Shown: positions 16,760 through 26,408 of the stretch, piece by piece
How positions within the stretch are numbered: position 1 is the stretch's first letter
How the letters are laid out: the number at the start of each line of letters is the position of its first letter
From: Bernardetia sp. MNP-M8
GTDB lineage: Bacteria > Bacteroidota > Bacteroidia > Cytophagales > Bernardetiaceae
DNA length: 64,000 bases
Direction: 5' to 3'
NCBI RefSeq assembly: GCF_037126285.1
Contig: NZ_CP147012.1
Location: 4,610,676-4,674,675 of the forward strand
The notes under the pieces: model-generated
Database searches by the model: none
What the model was told of the DNA's origin: nothing
Seen by the model: only the letters and a program-made list of their open reading frames with translations
Position numbers and translations under genes: made by a program

Positions 16760-17773
16760 TTATACCGTTTCTGTTTTTAATAAATTTTCTTTTACCAAAT
16801 ATTCAGCAATCTGAATAGCATTTGTGGCAGCTCCTTTACGAAGATTATCAGCCACAACCCACATATTGAGCGTGTTTTTCTGACTTTCATCTCTTCTGAG
16901 TCTTCCTACAAAAACCTCATCTTTTCCTTCTGAATTAATTGGCATTGGATATTCAAATTTGCTTACATCGTCCTGTAAAATAATTCCTTCTGAATTTTTC
17001 AAGATTTCTCGTACTTCATTCAAATCAAAATCATTCTCAAACTCTACATTGATTGCTTCTGAATGTCCTCCCATAGTTGGAATACGAACAGCAGTAGCTG
17101 TCACCTGAATAGAGTCATCACTCATAATTTTTTTGGTTTCCAAAACCATTTTCATTTCCTCTTTTGTATAGCCATTTTCTAAGAAAACATCAATATGAGG
17201 AAGTACATTTAAATCAATAGGATGTGGATATACTTTTGTTGCTGTTTCGCCTTTTCGCTCACTCATAAGCTGATCAACAGCAGCTTTTCCAGTTCCAGTT
17301 ACAGACTGATAGGTAGAAACAACTACACGTTTGATTTTATATTTTTTATGTAATGGATTGAGAGCCACTACCATCTGAATTGTTGAACAGTTTGGATTGG
17401 CAATTATTTTATCATTTTCATTTAGGTCGTGAAGCTCATGAGAGTTTACTTCTGGTACAACTAATTTGTAGTTTGGATTCATTCTCCAAGCCGAAGAATT
17501 ATCGATTACAATTGTTCCTTTTTCTGCAAACTTTGGAGCAAACTCTAAAGAAACAGAACCTCCAGCTGAAAAAATAGCAATATCTGGAACAGCATCGATA
17601 GCTTCTTGCATGCTATGTACACGATATGATTTTCCATCAAATTCAATTTTATTTCCTACTGAACGCTCCGAAGCAACAGCAATAAGCTCAGAAACAGGAA
17701 ATTTACGATTTTTCAAAACTTGTAACATTTGAGTTCCTACAAGTCCAGTAGCTCCTACAACAGCAATTTTCAT
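16760..17773 (-). CDS. asd: Aspartate-semialdehyde dehydrogenase
   Basis: 337 residues. It reduces aspartyl phosphate to aspartate semialdehyde for lysine/DAP, threonine and methionine synthesis, in the cytosol. N-terminal NADP-binding Rossmann motif VVGATGLVGTQMLQVL (residues 4-19), catalytic Cys in NPNCSTIQMVVAL (about 126-138), YQSVTGTGKAAVDQL, active-site region VTATAVRIPTMGGHSEAINVEF and C-terminal VADNLRKGAATNAIQIAE. Length and motifs are normal. It is transcribed alone, with a repeat hairpin upstream at 17858-17926. Confidence 0.96.
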   Translation of the reverse strand: MKIAVVGATGLVGTQMLQVLKNRKFPVSELIAVASERSVGNKIEFDGKSYRVHSMQEAIDAVPDIAIFSAGGSVSLEFAPKFAEKGTIVIDNSSAWRMNPNYKLVVPEVNSHELHDLNENDKIIANPNCSTIQMVVALNPLHKKYKIKRVVVSTYQSVTGTGKAAVDQLMSERKGETATKVYPHPIDLNVLPHIDVFLENGYTKEEMKMVLETKKIMSDDSIQVTATAVRIPTMGGHSEAINVEFENDFDLNEVREILKNSEGIILQDDVSKFEYPMPINSEGKDEVFVGRLRRDESQKNTLNMWVVADNLRKGAATNAIQIAEYLVKENLLKTETV

Positions 17774-17857
17774 TTTTTATGGTAGTTTAGATATATTTTC
17801 AATACTGATAAAATAAATTATACTCAAACTCATTAAGATTTAGAAAATTGAGCTACT

Positions 17858-17926
17858 TATCAGTACACCTCAAAGGTGTCAGACACTTTTTAACTGTACT
17901 GACACCTTTGAGGTGTCTGACAGTTC
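17858..17926. repeat. Double palindrome of the GACACC/GGTGTC repeat group
   Basis: Two inverted copies of a unit reading ACTGACACCTTTGAGGTGT plus CTGACAGTT face each other across a short T-rich spacer. Each unit forms its own hairpin (ACACCT/AGGTGT) and the pair forms a larger one. The gap 17774-18197 holds this repeat, the terminator at 18047-18084 and little else. Confidence 0.7.
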
Positions 17927-18046
17927 AAGCATATACTTCTAAAACTGATTTTGATTGAGTATAGAACAAAAGTAAGACTTTATGAATTAATTTGTTTCAA
18001 AATCTGAATTATGAGATTCAATTTTTGATAATTTAGTAAAATAGAT

Positions 18047-18084
18047 AAAAAAACGCTTCTCTATTACTAGAAAAGCGTTTTTTG
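18047..18084. terminator. Hairpin terminator between asd and the T9SS protein gene
   Basis: AAAAAAACGCTTcTC pairs with AGAAAAGCGTTTTTT around an AT-rich loop. With A and T runs on both sides it can act in either direction. Confidence 0.75.
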
Positions 18085-18197
18085 TATTTTTATTAAAAAT
18101 ACCATCAAAAACAGTATTTTATCAAATTCAACAGTCTTGAAGGCTGTTATACAAAAATAACCATGATAACCTTTAATTTATTATCAAGCAAAATAAT

Positions 18198-21100
18198 CTA
18201 TTTTTGTAATACTACTTTTTGTACATATAATTTGTTGTTATGTATAGCTTTCAAAATATAGGTACCACCTACAAATTTTTGAATATTCAGTTCTACATTT
18301 CCACCACCTTTACTAGAAGTACGTACTACTTCTTGTCCTGTGATTGTATAAACACGAATATCATAATTACCTGTTATTTTAGGTAATTCAAAACGTACTT
18401 TGTCTTGTGTAGGATTTGGATACACTTTTAGACTAATTGCATCAGTAGGATTTAAAATGCCTGTAATTCTATCATATTTGATTCCTATGTCAGAAGACCA
18501 AATACCACGTCCGTGCGTACCAATTACAAGTTGCCCATCATTTTCTTTTACCACAAGGCTAAAGACAGCTACTGCTGGGAAGTTAGGAACAAGTGACCAA
18601 GAGGCTGCATCATCATAAGAAGCCATAATACCAATTTCTGTTCCGACTAAAAGAGTATCTCCTTTTACAACCATTGAAAAAGGTACTACATCAGGAAATC
18701 CTTTACTACTTGTTGTATTTTGACCAAATCCAGAAATATCTTCCCAAGATTGCCCTAAATTTTTTGTACGCCATATTTTTCCTACACCTGCCTGTCCAAA
18801 TAACATATAGGCTTCATTTCTATTTTCAGGATTAGTTGCAAAGCCAGAAGATACACCAATATTTATTGAATTTGGTAATGGAGAAAATGTTTCTCCTCCA
18901 TCTTTTGAAAGGAACATAGTACGGTCTTCTGACATTCCACTACCTGCCCAAACGATATTTTGGTCACATAATGAAGGAAATATATTTGTAGTAGAGCCAT
19001 TGTAATTCCAAAGTTCATCAGTGATAGGTTTTGCTTTCCAGTCTTGTCCAAAATTAGTAGATTTGAATACACCACTAGAACCTACTGCAAATACTACATC
19101 AGGAGCTACAGGAGAATATCCCAAGCGAGTAACAAAAGGAGCTGTATCATCTTCTTTATCGCTAATTCCTGTTGATGAAAATGAGACACTATTTCCTCCA
19201 TCAGTAGAACGAACAATATCATTGTTTGTATAAGAAACGAGCATGAAGTCTGGTTTGGTTGCATGCCAAACACATTCCATTCCATCTCCACCATATACCT
19301 CTTTATAATCTGTTGAAGCATCTCCATCTTGACTAATTGAGAGTAAAGAGCCATTGTCTTGTGTTCCTCCTAAGTATTTGTCTTGTGTAGGATGTCTGTC
19401 TGCTCTATAAAACTGTGCAGTAGTTACATTATTAGTACCCTTATTGTCAATTTCTTTCCAAGAATTTCCGAAATTATCAGAGTGCCCCAATCCACCATCA
19501 TTAACAGAAATCAAGCGAGAACCTGCAAAAGTTAACATATGATGATCTACATGAAGCTGATCACCACTAACAGGACCAGGGGTTTCTCCTTGTGATACAC
19601 GCCCATGTGTCATACGTGTAATTTGGCTATCTTGATAAGTAACATCTCCATAGTTAAGACGCAAAACAGATGAGGCAGTAGGAGAAAATGAAGAGTTTGG
19701 AGTCAAGAAAGGCCATAAGAAATAAATTTGATCTACTTCATGTCCTGCATTTACTGTAATTCTATCACTAGGAGTTGTTTCATAAGGAATAGCATGCACA
19801 AACATATATTCACGAGTATTTACATAAGTTGGATCATTTGCTTCATCTCTTTCTGTAAAACTAAATTCTCCATCTCCTACATTATCACGAAAAGAAAACA
19901 TAAGTTGCCTATTGTTTTCTATATCCCAAACTTCAAAAGGCACATCTACATAATCTTGATATACATATTCAGAAGCTGCAACACCTGAAGTAGCTCCTCC
20001 TCCTGCAGCTAAAAAACGGTGTGCTTTCTGTGACTTTCCAGGTCCAAAACGAAACTCTACAGTTACAGACTTACTAGGATTTTTTATTTCTACTCTGCCA
20101 CCCCACTCAACAAAACCAGTAACACTTGTAAAACTAAGAAAATCTAAGTTTTCTTTCTCTCCACCCAAGAATTTACGAACTTTTCGGGTAGTTGCTGTAT
20201 TTATTGTAGCTTTCCACAAATCTACGCCACCCCAATATACTGTGTTCTCATCTGTTGGATTTACGACAATAGCATTATCATAGAAGCCTTGTTGTAAATA
20301 ATCTTCTCTTTTCTGAGTACGATTTTCTTCAACTATTTTCCAAGAAATACCTCTATCAGATGAAACTAAAAGACGAGATACAGCACCTGCAATATCTACA
20401 GAAGCATATATAATAGCTGGGTTTGTAGGAGAAATAGCTAGTTCAGAACGTCCTACACCACCACTTGCTGTTGCTTGAGTTTCTGCTACAGAAGTCATTG
20501 GAGTATCTTGCCAAGTAAGTCCTGCATCAGTAGAACGAATTAATTGACCTCCTTCACCTCCAGTACCGACAGCATACATGTTATTGAAGTTACCTGGTTC
20601 TGCAATTATTTGTTGTAATCTTTGAGTGTTATTATAGACACTTGTCCAAGATGTTCCTCCATTTGTAGAACGGAATATATTAGATGTAAAGCTATCCTCA
20701 GGATCAGTTCCTTTACTTTCAAAAGGGTTGTAAGAAGAGGTTACCAAAACTAAATTTGGATCAGTAGGAGAAACAATAACACGAGTTCCATGTAAAAAAT
20801 CTGTTATACGAGGCACTGTAGCAGTTATACGATTCCAAGTATCTCCTCCATCAGTAGATTTAAAAACACCTCCACCATTAATACCAGCATTACCAAAAGG
20901 TGTTTCTCCTGTGGTTGCATACATAATATTTGGACTAGATTGTGCTTGTGCAATGGAAGTGATACCTAAGTGAGACATATTTCCTGATTTGTCTGTCCAA
21001 GTGTTTCCTCCGTCGGTAGTTTTCCAAATACCACCACCAGCAGTACCTATAAACCAAGTATTTTTAGAAGTATCTCGTACGTCCACAACAATACAACGAG

Positions 21101-21482
21101 TACGTCCAGCTACGTTACCAGGACCTCGCTCATCAAATACAAACTCTTCTTCAGTACGAGCATTACGAGTAGCTTCTAGGCTACTTTCTAAAGCTAATTG
21201 ACGATACCCTATTTTATAGTTAGGATGTTTTTCTCCTTCCTTGGTACGAATATCATTCATATATTTTAAGTAACCCGAGATTTCCATTGTCTTTACATAT
21301 CCCTCTCTGTTACGTATAGCAGCTTTTTTTGCAGCTTGCTTTTCTTTCCAGTCTTCTATATTTATACTTGATTCTTGTTTTTGTGATAAATCAACAGAAG
21401 TAGTATTTAGTTGAAAGTATCCAAAAATACCTGTACTAATTCCTAGGACTGTTACTCCAGTTAATAGGTATTTTTTATTCAT
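18198..21482 (-). CDS. Secreted sortilin/BNR-repeat protein with type IX secretion C-terminal domain
   Basis: 1094 residues. A signal peptide or signal anchor is at about 5-24. Many BNR/Asp-box-type propeller repeats follow (KTTDGGNTWTD, KSTDGGDTWNR, RSTNGGTSWTS, RSTDAGLTWQD, KSTNFGQDWK, SKDGGETFSP, RTKNLGQSWED), i.e. one or two VPS10/sortilin-like beta-propellers. An insert at about 440-600 (VTVEFRFGPGKSQKAH...) interrupts the repeats. The last 75 residues (VYPNPTQDKVRFEL...YDIRVYTITGQEVV...GGTYILKAIHNNKLYVQKVVL) form a type A T9SS sorting domain. It should be exported to the cell surface or medium. The substrate is unknown. Transcribed alone. Confidence 0.9.
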   Translation of the reverse strand: MNKKYLLTGVTVLGISTGIFGYFQLNTTSVDLSQKQESSINIEDWKEKQAAKKAAIRNREGYVKTMEISGYLKYMNDIRTKEGEKHPNYKIGYRQLALESSLEATRNARTEEEFVFDERGPGNVAGRTRCIVVDVRDTSKNTWFIGTAGGGIWKTTDGGNTWTDKSGNMSHLGITSIAQAQSSPNIMYATTGETPFGNAGINGGGVFKSTDGGDTWNRITATVPRITDFLHGTRVIVSPTDPNLVLVTSSYNPFESKGTDPEDSFTSNIFRSTNGGTSWTSVYNNTQRLQQIIAEPGNFNNMYAVGTGGEGGQLIRSTDAGLTWQDTPMTSVAETQATASGGVGRSELAISPTNPAIIYASVDIAGAVSRLLVSSDRGISWKIVEENRTQKREDYLQQGFYDNAIVVNPTDENTVYWGGVDLWKATINTATTRKVRKFLGGEKENLDFLSFTSVTGFVEWGGRVEIKNPSKSVTVEFRFGPGKSQKAHRFLAAGGGATSGVAASEYVYQDYVDVPFEVWDIENNRQLMFSFRDNVGDGEFSFTERDEANDPTYVNTREYMFVHAIPYETTPSDRITVNAGHEVDQIYFLWPFLTPNSSFSPTASSVLRLNYGDVTYQDSQITRMTHGRVSQGETPGPVSGDQLHVDHHMLTFAGSRLISVNDGGLGHSDNFGNSWKEIDNKGTNNVTTAQFYRADRHPTQDKYLGGTQDNGSLLSISQDGDASTDYKEVYGGDGMECVWHATKPDFMLVSYTNNDIVRSTDGGNSVSFSSTGISDKEDDTAPFVTRLGYSPVAPDVVFAVGSSGVFKSTNFGQDWKAKPITDELWNYNGSTTNIFPSLCDQNIVWAGSGMSEDRTMFLSKDGGETFSPLPNSINIGVSSGFATNPENRNEAYMLFGQAGVGKIWRTKNLGQSWEDISGFGQNTTSSKGFPDVVPFSMVVKGDTLLVGTEIGIMASYDDAASWSLVPNFPAVAVFSLVVKENDGQLVIGTHGRGIWSSDIGIKYDRITGILNPTDAISLKVYPNPTQDKVRFELPKITGNYDIRVYTITGQEVVRTSSKGGGNVELNIQKFVGGTYILKAIHNNKLYVQKVVLQK

Positions 21483-21651
21483 TTTTTTTAAATTTTAAAA
21501 GTAAATCAGTTTATTATTTTGTTTTCAAATAAATTATTAGCAATCAATCCCCAAAAATATCTTCTTGATTAAAATAATGTTATAATATGTAAAGATACTA
21601 ACCACCTTGTCTTTTAACAAATAGATTCATCATAATTCAATTAATAAAAAA

Positions 21652-21679
21652 AATCTTCTTAGCGTTTACTAAGAAGATT
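21652..21679. terminator. Hairpin terminator
   Basis: AATCTTCTTAG pairs with CTAAGAAGATT around a short loop, with A and T runs on both sides. It lies downstream of the small acidic-protein gene (21735-21971). Confidence 0.75.
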
Positions 21680-21734
21680 AATAATTTTTGAATCAAGAGA
21701 ATATAACTACAAAAAGCTAAATTTTTATCAATTA

Positions 21735-21971
21735 TTAAAACTCATCATCTTCTGAAATATAATCATCATATTCATCGAAATCAGTATCAAATTCGTCAAA
21801 ATCTGGATCTAAATCAAGGTCTGAAAAATCATCCTCTAAATTAAATTTAGTATCGTCGTCGTCATCTAGATTTTTCACATTCCAAGTAGTTGAAGAAGCT
21901 TGATTAGAAAAAGAAGATGGTTCTTCGATAGAAATTAAGCTTTCTTGAGAGGTGTAATTATTTAATAACAT
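21735..21971 (-). CDS. Small very acidic hypothetical protein
   Basis: 78 residues from the ATG at 21971 (MLLNNYTSQ); an upstream ATG at 22019 would add 16 residues. The C-terminal half is almost all Asp/Glu/Phe (DDDDDTKFNLEDDF, LDLDPDFDEFDTDFDEYDDY). No family recognised; composition suggests an unfolded acidic tail protein. A terminator follows, which supports it being a real transcription unit. Confidence 0.5.
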   Translation of the reverse strand: MLLNNYTSQESLISIEEPSSFSNQASSTTWNVKNLDDDDDTKFNLEDDFSDLDLDPDFDEFDTDFDEYDDYISEDDEF

Positions 21972-22237
21972 AAAAGCAGGATTTTTAGGTGAAATATATA
22001 AGGTAAAAATCATTAGCAAGTAATCAGAACTTGATAATGGTTTGGGAAATAGAATAAATGAGGTGATTTTGATACAAGATTATTAAACAAATTTCAATTT
22101 ACAAAGACGAATTCCAAATTAAGATATAATTTTTGTTGAAAAATAATTTAGTGAACCTAAATTTAGGTTTTTATTTGTATTTTACCCTCTATATTTACTT
22201 TTTACTTTTTTTATTGTTCATAACGAATTTTATTATC

Positions 22238-23155
22238 GTGATTTTTGAACTTACTATATTAGGTGCAAATGCTGCTATTCCTGCACACGGACGTTTTCCT
22301 ACTTCTCAGGTTTTGTGTATCAATCATAGATATTATATGATTGACTGTGGAGAAGGTGCACAAATACAGTTATTTAGAAATAAAATAAAAATTAATAAAA
22401 TACATGCCATTTTTATAAGTCATCTTCATGGCGACCATTATTTAGGACTTATGGGACTTCTAAACACCATGAATTTGCGTGGAAGAACCGAACCTCTCTA
22501 TTTGTGTGCACCCAAAGGTTTACAAGAAATAATTATTTTGCAGCTCAAATATTCTTATGCAGTTCTTAATTATTCGCTTCATTTTGTGGAAACGAATCAA
22601 GAAGAATCTGTATTTTTATTTGAAGACGAAAAAGTAACAGTTCATACAATTCCTTTATTGCATAGAATTCCGTGTTGTGGTTTTTTATTTAGAGAAAAAG
22701 AAAAAGATAAAAATCTAATCAAAGAAAAAATTCCAACTGATTTGCCTGTTGCTGGAAGAATTGCTCTTAAAAAGGGAGAAAGTTTTGAGTATAATAATCA
22801 AATTTTGAAAAATGAAGAGTACACTTATGCACCAAATAAGAGACGAAGTTATGCTTTTTGTTCGGATACTGTTTATTTGCCTTCTTCACCTTTGATAGAA
22901 ATTATTCAAAATGTAGATTTGTTGTATCATGAGGCTACTTTTACACAAGTACATGAAAAACGGGCTGCACAAACTTTTCATTCTACAGGTCAACAAGCTG
23001 CTTTGATTGCTAAAGAAGCAAATGTAGATAAACTCATTTTAGGACATTTCTCTACTCGTTATTACGATTTATTACCTGTTTTGGAAGAGGCACAAGCTGT
23101 TTTTCCCAATTCTGCTTTAGCGATTGAAGGCGAAACATTTCCTGTAAACGAATAG
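22238..23155 (+). CDS. rnz: Ribonuclease Z
   Basis: tRNA 3'-processing endonuclease of the metallo-beta-lactamase fold, cytosolic. I set the start at GTG 22238 (VIFELTILGANAAIPAHGRFPTSQ), which matches the usual RNase Z N-terminus; the open frame extends 35 codons upstream but those encode a hydrophobic run foreign to the family. Zinc ligands: HLHGDHYLGL (about residues 63-72), His in LLHRIPCCGF (about 143), D in FCSDTVY, H in LYHEATF and H in GHFSTRY. About 305 residues, normal for the family. It precedes the yhhQ-like gene by 48 bases, so both may be cotranscribed. Confidence 0.94.
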   Translation: MIFELTILGANAAIPAHGRFPTSQVLCINHRYYMIDCGEGAQIQLFRNKIKINKIHAIFISHLHGDHYLGLMGLLNTMNLRGRTEPLYLCAPKGLQEIIILQLKYSYAVLNYSLHFVETNQEESVFLFEDEKVTVHTIPLLHRIPCCGFLFREKEKDKNLIKEKIPTDLPVAGRIALKKGESFEYNNQILKNEEYTYAPNKRRSYAFCSDTVYLPSSPLIEIIQNVDLLYHEATFTQVHEKRAAQTFHSTGQQAALIAKEANVDKLILGHFSTRYYDLLPVLEEAQAVFPNSALAIEGETFPVNE

Positions 23156-23203
23156 ATTTTGATTGAATAATAATTACAGAAAGAATAATTTGAATCATCT
23201 CAA

Positions 23204-23986
23204 ATGAAAAAAATAGAAACAAATCAAAAGAAACAAAATTTATATATCTTCTTGAGTGGATTGTTTTTGACAAATGCACTTATTGCTGAAGTAGTCGGAA
23301 CAAAAATATTTTCATTAGAAAAAACTCTTGGTGTTCATCCTGCTCAAATAAAATTACCTATTTGGGATTCTCCCCTTGACTTTAATCTGACAGCTGGTGT
23401 GATGCTTTGGCCTGTTGTCTTTGTGATGACAGATATTATAAATGAATATTATGGTAAAAAGGGAGTTCGCAAAATATCTTTCCTTACAGCTGGTTTTATT
23501 GCTTATGCTTTTTTTATGATTTGGGTAGTTACTGGACTTTCTCCAGCAGCTTTTTGGGTAGAAATAAATAATCCATTGGATATAAATACGGCTTTTAATC
23601 GTATTTTTCTACAAAGCATGGGAATTATTATTGGTTCATTAACAGCTTTTTTATTAGGACAAATTATTGATGTAGTAACTTTTCAATGGCTACGAAAGTT
23701 TACAGGAAACAAAAACCTTTGGCTTCGTGCAACAGGCTCTACACTTATTTCTCAATTTATTGATAGTTTTGTAGTTTTGTTTATCGCTTTTTATTTTTTT
23801 GGAAATCCGAAGTGGAGTTTTAATCAAGTTGTTTCAGTCGGAATAATCAATTATATCTATAAGTTTTCTATTGCTATTTTACTTACTCCGACGCTTTACA
23901 TTGTCCATTATTTAATAGATTCTTATTTGGGCAAACAAACAGCCAAAGAAATGATAGAGGAAGCAAGTGAGTCAGAATTGTTTTAA
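23204..23986 (+). CDS. yhhQ: Queuosine precursor transporter (YhhQ/VUT family)
   Basis: 260-residue inner-membrane protein with about six membrane helices, of the DUF165/VUT family that imports the queuosine precursors preQ0/preQ1. Conserved blocks seen: LFLTNALIAEVVGTKIF, GVMLWPVVFVMTDIINEYYGKKGVRK, and GSTLISQFIDSFVVLFIAFYF. The protein fits the family's length. It lies 48 bases downstream of rnz in the same direction, linking two tRNA-related functions, and ends at a strong terminator. Confidence 0.9.
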   Translation: MKKIETNQKKQNLYIFLSGLFLTNALIAEVVGTKIFSLEKTLGVHPAQIKLPIWDSPLDFNLTAGVMLWPVVFVMTDIINEYYGKKGVRKISFLTAGFIAYAFFMIWVVTGLSPAAFWVEINNPLDINTAFNRIFLQSMGIIIGSLTAFLLGQIIDVVTFQWLRKFTGNKNLWLRATGSTLISQFIDSFVVLFIAFYFFGNPKWSFNQVVSVGIINYIYKFSIAILLTPTLYIVHYLIDSYLGKQTAKEMIEEASESELF

Positions 23987-23990
23987 GATA

Positions 23991-24026
23991 AAAACTGGTT
24001 TAAGCAAGAACACTTAAACCAGTTTT
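23991..24026. terminator. Terminator after the rnz-yhhQ pair
   Basis: AAAACTGGTTTAAG pairs with CTTAAACCAGTTTT around a short loop, between convergent genes. Confidence 0.85.
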
Positions 24027-24059
24027 ATAATACTTGATTTACTGATTACGTAACTTGAA

Positions 24060-24512
24060 TTATTTGATAGCCTTCCTCAAAGCCAACGCATAACCATAAT
24101 GCACACCTTCATGTGTATTATTAAAATTTATTGCATCTTCAATACTTTTCAAAGTATAATTATAACTTGTTGGATATTCAGAATAAGAATCAAACATAGA
24201 TTTACTTTCTGAATAATCTTTCTCAAATTTATCAATTAAATCGAAAGCTAGTTTTTTGAGTTCATCTACTTCTGCTTGACTGGCATCAGCTTCTGGTTTT
24301 GTTCCTTTTCTATATTTATTAATGAGTTCATCACTAATATACATTTCATTTCCAGAAAGTTTGTAACACAAAAGCTGCTGTGTAACGACAAGATGTCCAA
24401 AATTCCAAACTAGATTATTAGAAAATCCTTTTGGAATTTGATTGATTTGCTCTAATGAAAATTCATTCAATAGATTTAAAAAGTTTGTGCGAGTGGTTTT
24501 TAGGAGTTGCAT
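24060..24512 (-). CDS. DinB family protein
   Basis: 150 residues, four-helix-bundle DinB/YfiT-like metal protein. The expected His ligands are in WNFGHLVVTQQLL (about residue 39) and NTHEGVHYGYALALRK near the C-terminus (about 133 and 137). Family members are thiol-dependent transferases or unknown; substrate unknown. A copy of the ATTACGAATT repeat lies just upstream of its start (24517-24540). Confidence 0.85.
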   Translation of the reverse strand: MQLLKTTRTNFLNLLNEFSLEQINQIPKGFSNNLVWNFGHLVVTQQLLCYKLSGNEMYISDELINKYRKGTKPEADASQAEVDELKKLAFDLIDKFEKDYSESKSMFDSYSEYPTSYNYTLKSIEDAINFNNTHEGVHYGYALALRKAIK

Positions 24513-24516
24513 ATTT

Positions 24517-24540
24517 CAATTACGAATTAAAAATTACGAT
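24517..24540. repeat. ATTACGAATT dispersed repeat
   Basis: CAATTACGAATTAAAAATTACGAT-type unit. Close relatives at 26955-26980, 33279-33368, 39200-39224 and 50019-50052, always intergenic. Confidence 0.55.
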
Positions 24541-24549
24541 TAGAAAATT

Positions 24550-25023
24550 TTAAATTAAAATAATAGAATAGAAAGTCATTCCACATAATGACCAAAATAA
24601 AATAGACGAGAATATAAATAAAGAGATTTTCTGTATCAGAATATAACTGTTAAATTTCTCTATTGCACGTTTATGTCTATTATTTTTTGTGTATAACTTC
24701 ATAAAATAATAACTAGGAACAACTAAAAGAATATACAATACAAGCAACATGTGACCTATTTCAAAAGAAAATAATGAAAGAAATAAATTTAGGATAATTA
24801 GATTCATCATAATAATTACTCCACTCATAGGTCTTTCACTAGAAGTAATTGTTTGTTCAAAACTTGGAGTTGCCATCTCAACGGCTGCTTTATGGTTCTT
24901 TCCATATACCCTCTTTACTATCTTAATATTTAAAATACTTAACAAGAATTTGCTTATTATATAAAGCCAAATATTTGTTACTACATATAGCGAATAAAAT
25001 ATTATATCTAAAAGTAAAATCAT
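24550..25023 (-). CDS. Hypothetical membrane protein
   Basis: 157 residues, no family recognised. Four hydrophobic segments (about 4-30, 68-82, 86-105 and 130-155) are separated by short basic loops (KRVYGKNHKAA, KLYTKNNRHKRAIEK). It sits between ribBA and the dinB-like gene on the same strand, about 50 bases from ribBA, so it might be cotranscribed with ribBA. Confidence 0.6.
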   Translation of the reverse strand: MILLLDIIFYSLYVVTNIWLYIISKFLLSILNIKIVKRVYGKNHKAAVEMATPSFEQTITSSERPMSGVIIMMNLIILNLFLSLFSFEIGHMLLVLYILLVVPSYYFMKLYTKNNRHKRAIEKFNSYILIQKISLFIFSSILFWSLCGMTFYSIILI

Positions 25024-25070
25024 AAATCATAAAAACTAGTTATGATAAAATGTAATTCGTAATTAAATGC

Positions 25071-26300
25071 TTACTTCCCCTTCAAAATAGTATGTCCTAA
25101 TTTATCTCTTTTTGTAGTAAGATATTTTTCATTGTGAGGATTAGCTTTTATTTCAATGGCTACATTTTCGACTATTTCTAATCCATAACCAATAAGACCA
25201 ACACGCTTTTTAGGATTATTAGAGATTAGTTTTATTTTGCTTACTCCTAAATCTCTCAAAATTTGCGCTCCTACTCCGTAATCTCTAGCATCCATTTTGA
25301 AGCCTAGCTTCTCATTTGCTTCTACGGTATCATAACCTTGTTCTTGTAGTTTGTAGGCTTTGAGTTTGTTTACAAGTCCGATTCCTCGCCCTTCTTGATT
25401 CATATACAAAACAACTCCTTTGCCTTCTTGTTCTACAAATTTCATGGCTTGTTGGAGTTGGTCGCCACAATCACAGCGTAAAGAACCCAAAATATCGCCA
25501 GTTACACATGAAGAGTGAACCCGAACCAAAACAGGTTCATCTTTTTCCCATTCTCCTTTTACAAGTGCCAAGTGTGTATCGCCTGTGTCTTTTTGTGTAT
25601 AGGCGTGAAGCTGAAAATCGCCCCATTTAGTAGGCATTTTGACATCAACTTCTTTGTCTATAAGTGAATCATTTGCAAGACGATACTCAATCAAATCTTT
25701 GATAGTGATGAGTTTCATATCAAATTTATCAGCAACTTCTCTAAGTTTAGGAAGGCGAGCCATTGAGCCATCATCATCCATTACTTCTATCAAAACACCA
25801 ATGGGCTTAAAGCCTGCTAATTTTGCCAAATCCACAGCAGCTTCCGTATGCCCTGCACGACGCAAAACACCACCTTCTCTAGCTTTGAGAGGATTAATAT
25901 GCCCAGGTCTGCCGAAATCTTCGGGTTTCATGTTTGGGTCTGTGATGGCTTTTATGGTGGCTGCTCTATCGTGTGTCGAAACGCCTGTTGTACAGCCGTG
26001 TCCTAATAAATCAACTGTAACAGTAAATGCTGTTTGTTTTGGGTCAGTATTTTTACCAACCATCAAATTAATTCCAAGCTCATCACAACGCTCTTGTGTA
26101 AGTGCCATACAAAGAACTCCACGAGCTTCTTTTAAAACAAAATTGACCATTTCAGGTGTGATACATTCGGCAGCACAAATAAAATCGCCTTCATTTTCTC
26201 TATCTTCATCATCTACTACGATTACAAATTTGCCAGCTTTTAGGTCAGCAATTGCTTCTTCGATAGTATCTAATTTTATCTCTGAATTGTTAGTTTTCAT
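25071..26300 (-). CDS. ribBA: Bifunctional DHBP synthase / GTP cyclohydrolase II
   Basis: 409 residues covering two early steps of riboflavin synthesis. The N-terminal half (about 1-205) is RibB, which turns ribulose 5-phosphate into dihydroxybutanone phosphate: [31 protein letters not shown]. The C-terminal half (about 206-409) is RibA, GTP cyclohydrolase II: zinc Cys residues in [19 protein letters not shown], catalytic-site [12 protein letters not shown] and C-terminal [13 protein letters not shown]. Both motif sets are complete, so both activities are expected. No FMN riboswitch was seen upstream; that gap holds two short hairpins instead. Confidence 0.97.
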   Translation of the reverse strand: MKTNNSEIKLDTIEEAIADLKAGKFVIVVDDEDRENEGDFICAAECITPEMVNFVLKEARGVLCMALTQERCDELGINLMVGKNTDPKQTAFTVTVDLLGHGCTTGVSTHDRAATIKAITDPNMKPEDFGRPGHINPLKAREGGVLRRAGHTEAAVDLAKLAGFKPIGVLIEVMDDDGSMARLPKLREVADKFDMKLITIKDLIEYRLANDSLIDKEVDVKMPTKWGDFQLHAYTQKDTGDTHLALVKGEWEKDEPVLVRVHSSCVTGDILGSLRCDCGDQLQQAMKFVEQEGKGVVLYMNQEGRGIGLVNKLKAYKLQEQGYDTVEANEKLGFKMDARDYGVGAQILRDLGVSKIKLISNNPKKRVGLIGYGLEIVENVAIEIKANPHNEKYLTTKRDKLGHTILKGK

Positions 26301-26316
26301 AGCTTGTTATTTTGGT

Positions 26317-26340
26317 ATTGCTTGTGGGGACACAAGCAAT
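26317..26340. repeat. GGGA-loop hairpin repeat
   Basis: ATTGCTTGTG-GGGA-CACAAGCAAT, a perfect 10-bp stem. A second member is at 26379-26402; relatives at 39173-39198 and 50098-50122. Confidence 0.75.
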
Positions 26341-26378
26341 GGTTAGATTTACCCATACAAGTAAGATTTTATTTTTCT

Positions 26379-26402
26379 GTTGCTCGTGTCCCCACGAGCG
26401 AC
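26379..26402. repeat. GGGA-loop hairpin repeat, inverted relative to the first
   Basis: GTTGCTCGTG-TCCC-CACGAGCGAC, same architecture as 26317-26340 but on the opposite strand (loop TCCC) with a different stem that still pairs apart from one wobble. The two lie tail to tail upstream of ribBA. Confidence 0.75.
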
Positions 26403-26408
26403 ATCGAA

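Noticed and set aside
22133-22237. N-terminal hydrophobic extension of RNase Z
   Set aside because: The open frame upstream of the GTG has no family counterpart; RNase Z proteins start at the equivalent of VIFELTILG.
26301-26408. FMN riboswitch upstream of ribBA
   Set aside because: The gap is only about 108 bases and consists of two simple hairpins; none of the conserved FMN aptamer elements can be seen.
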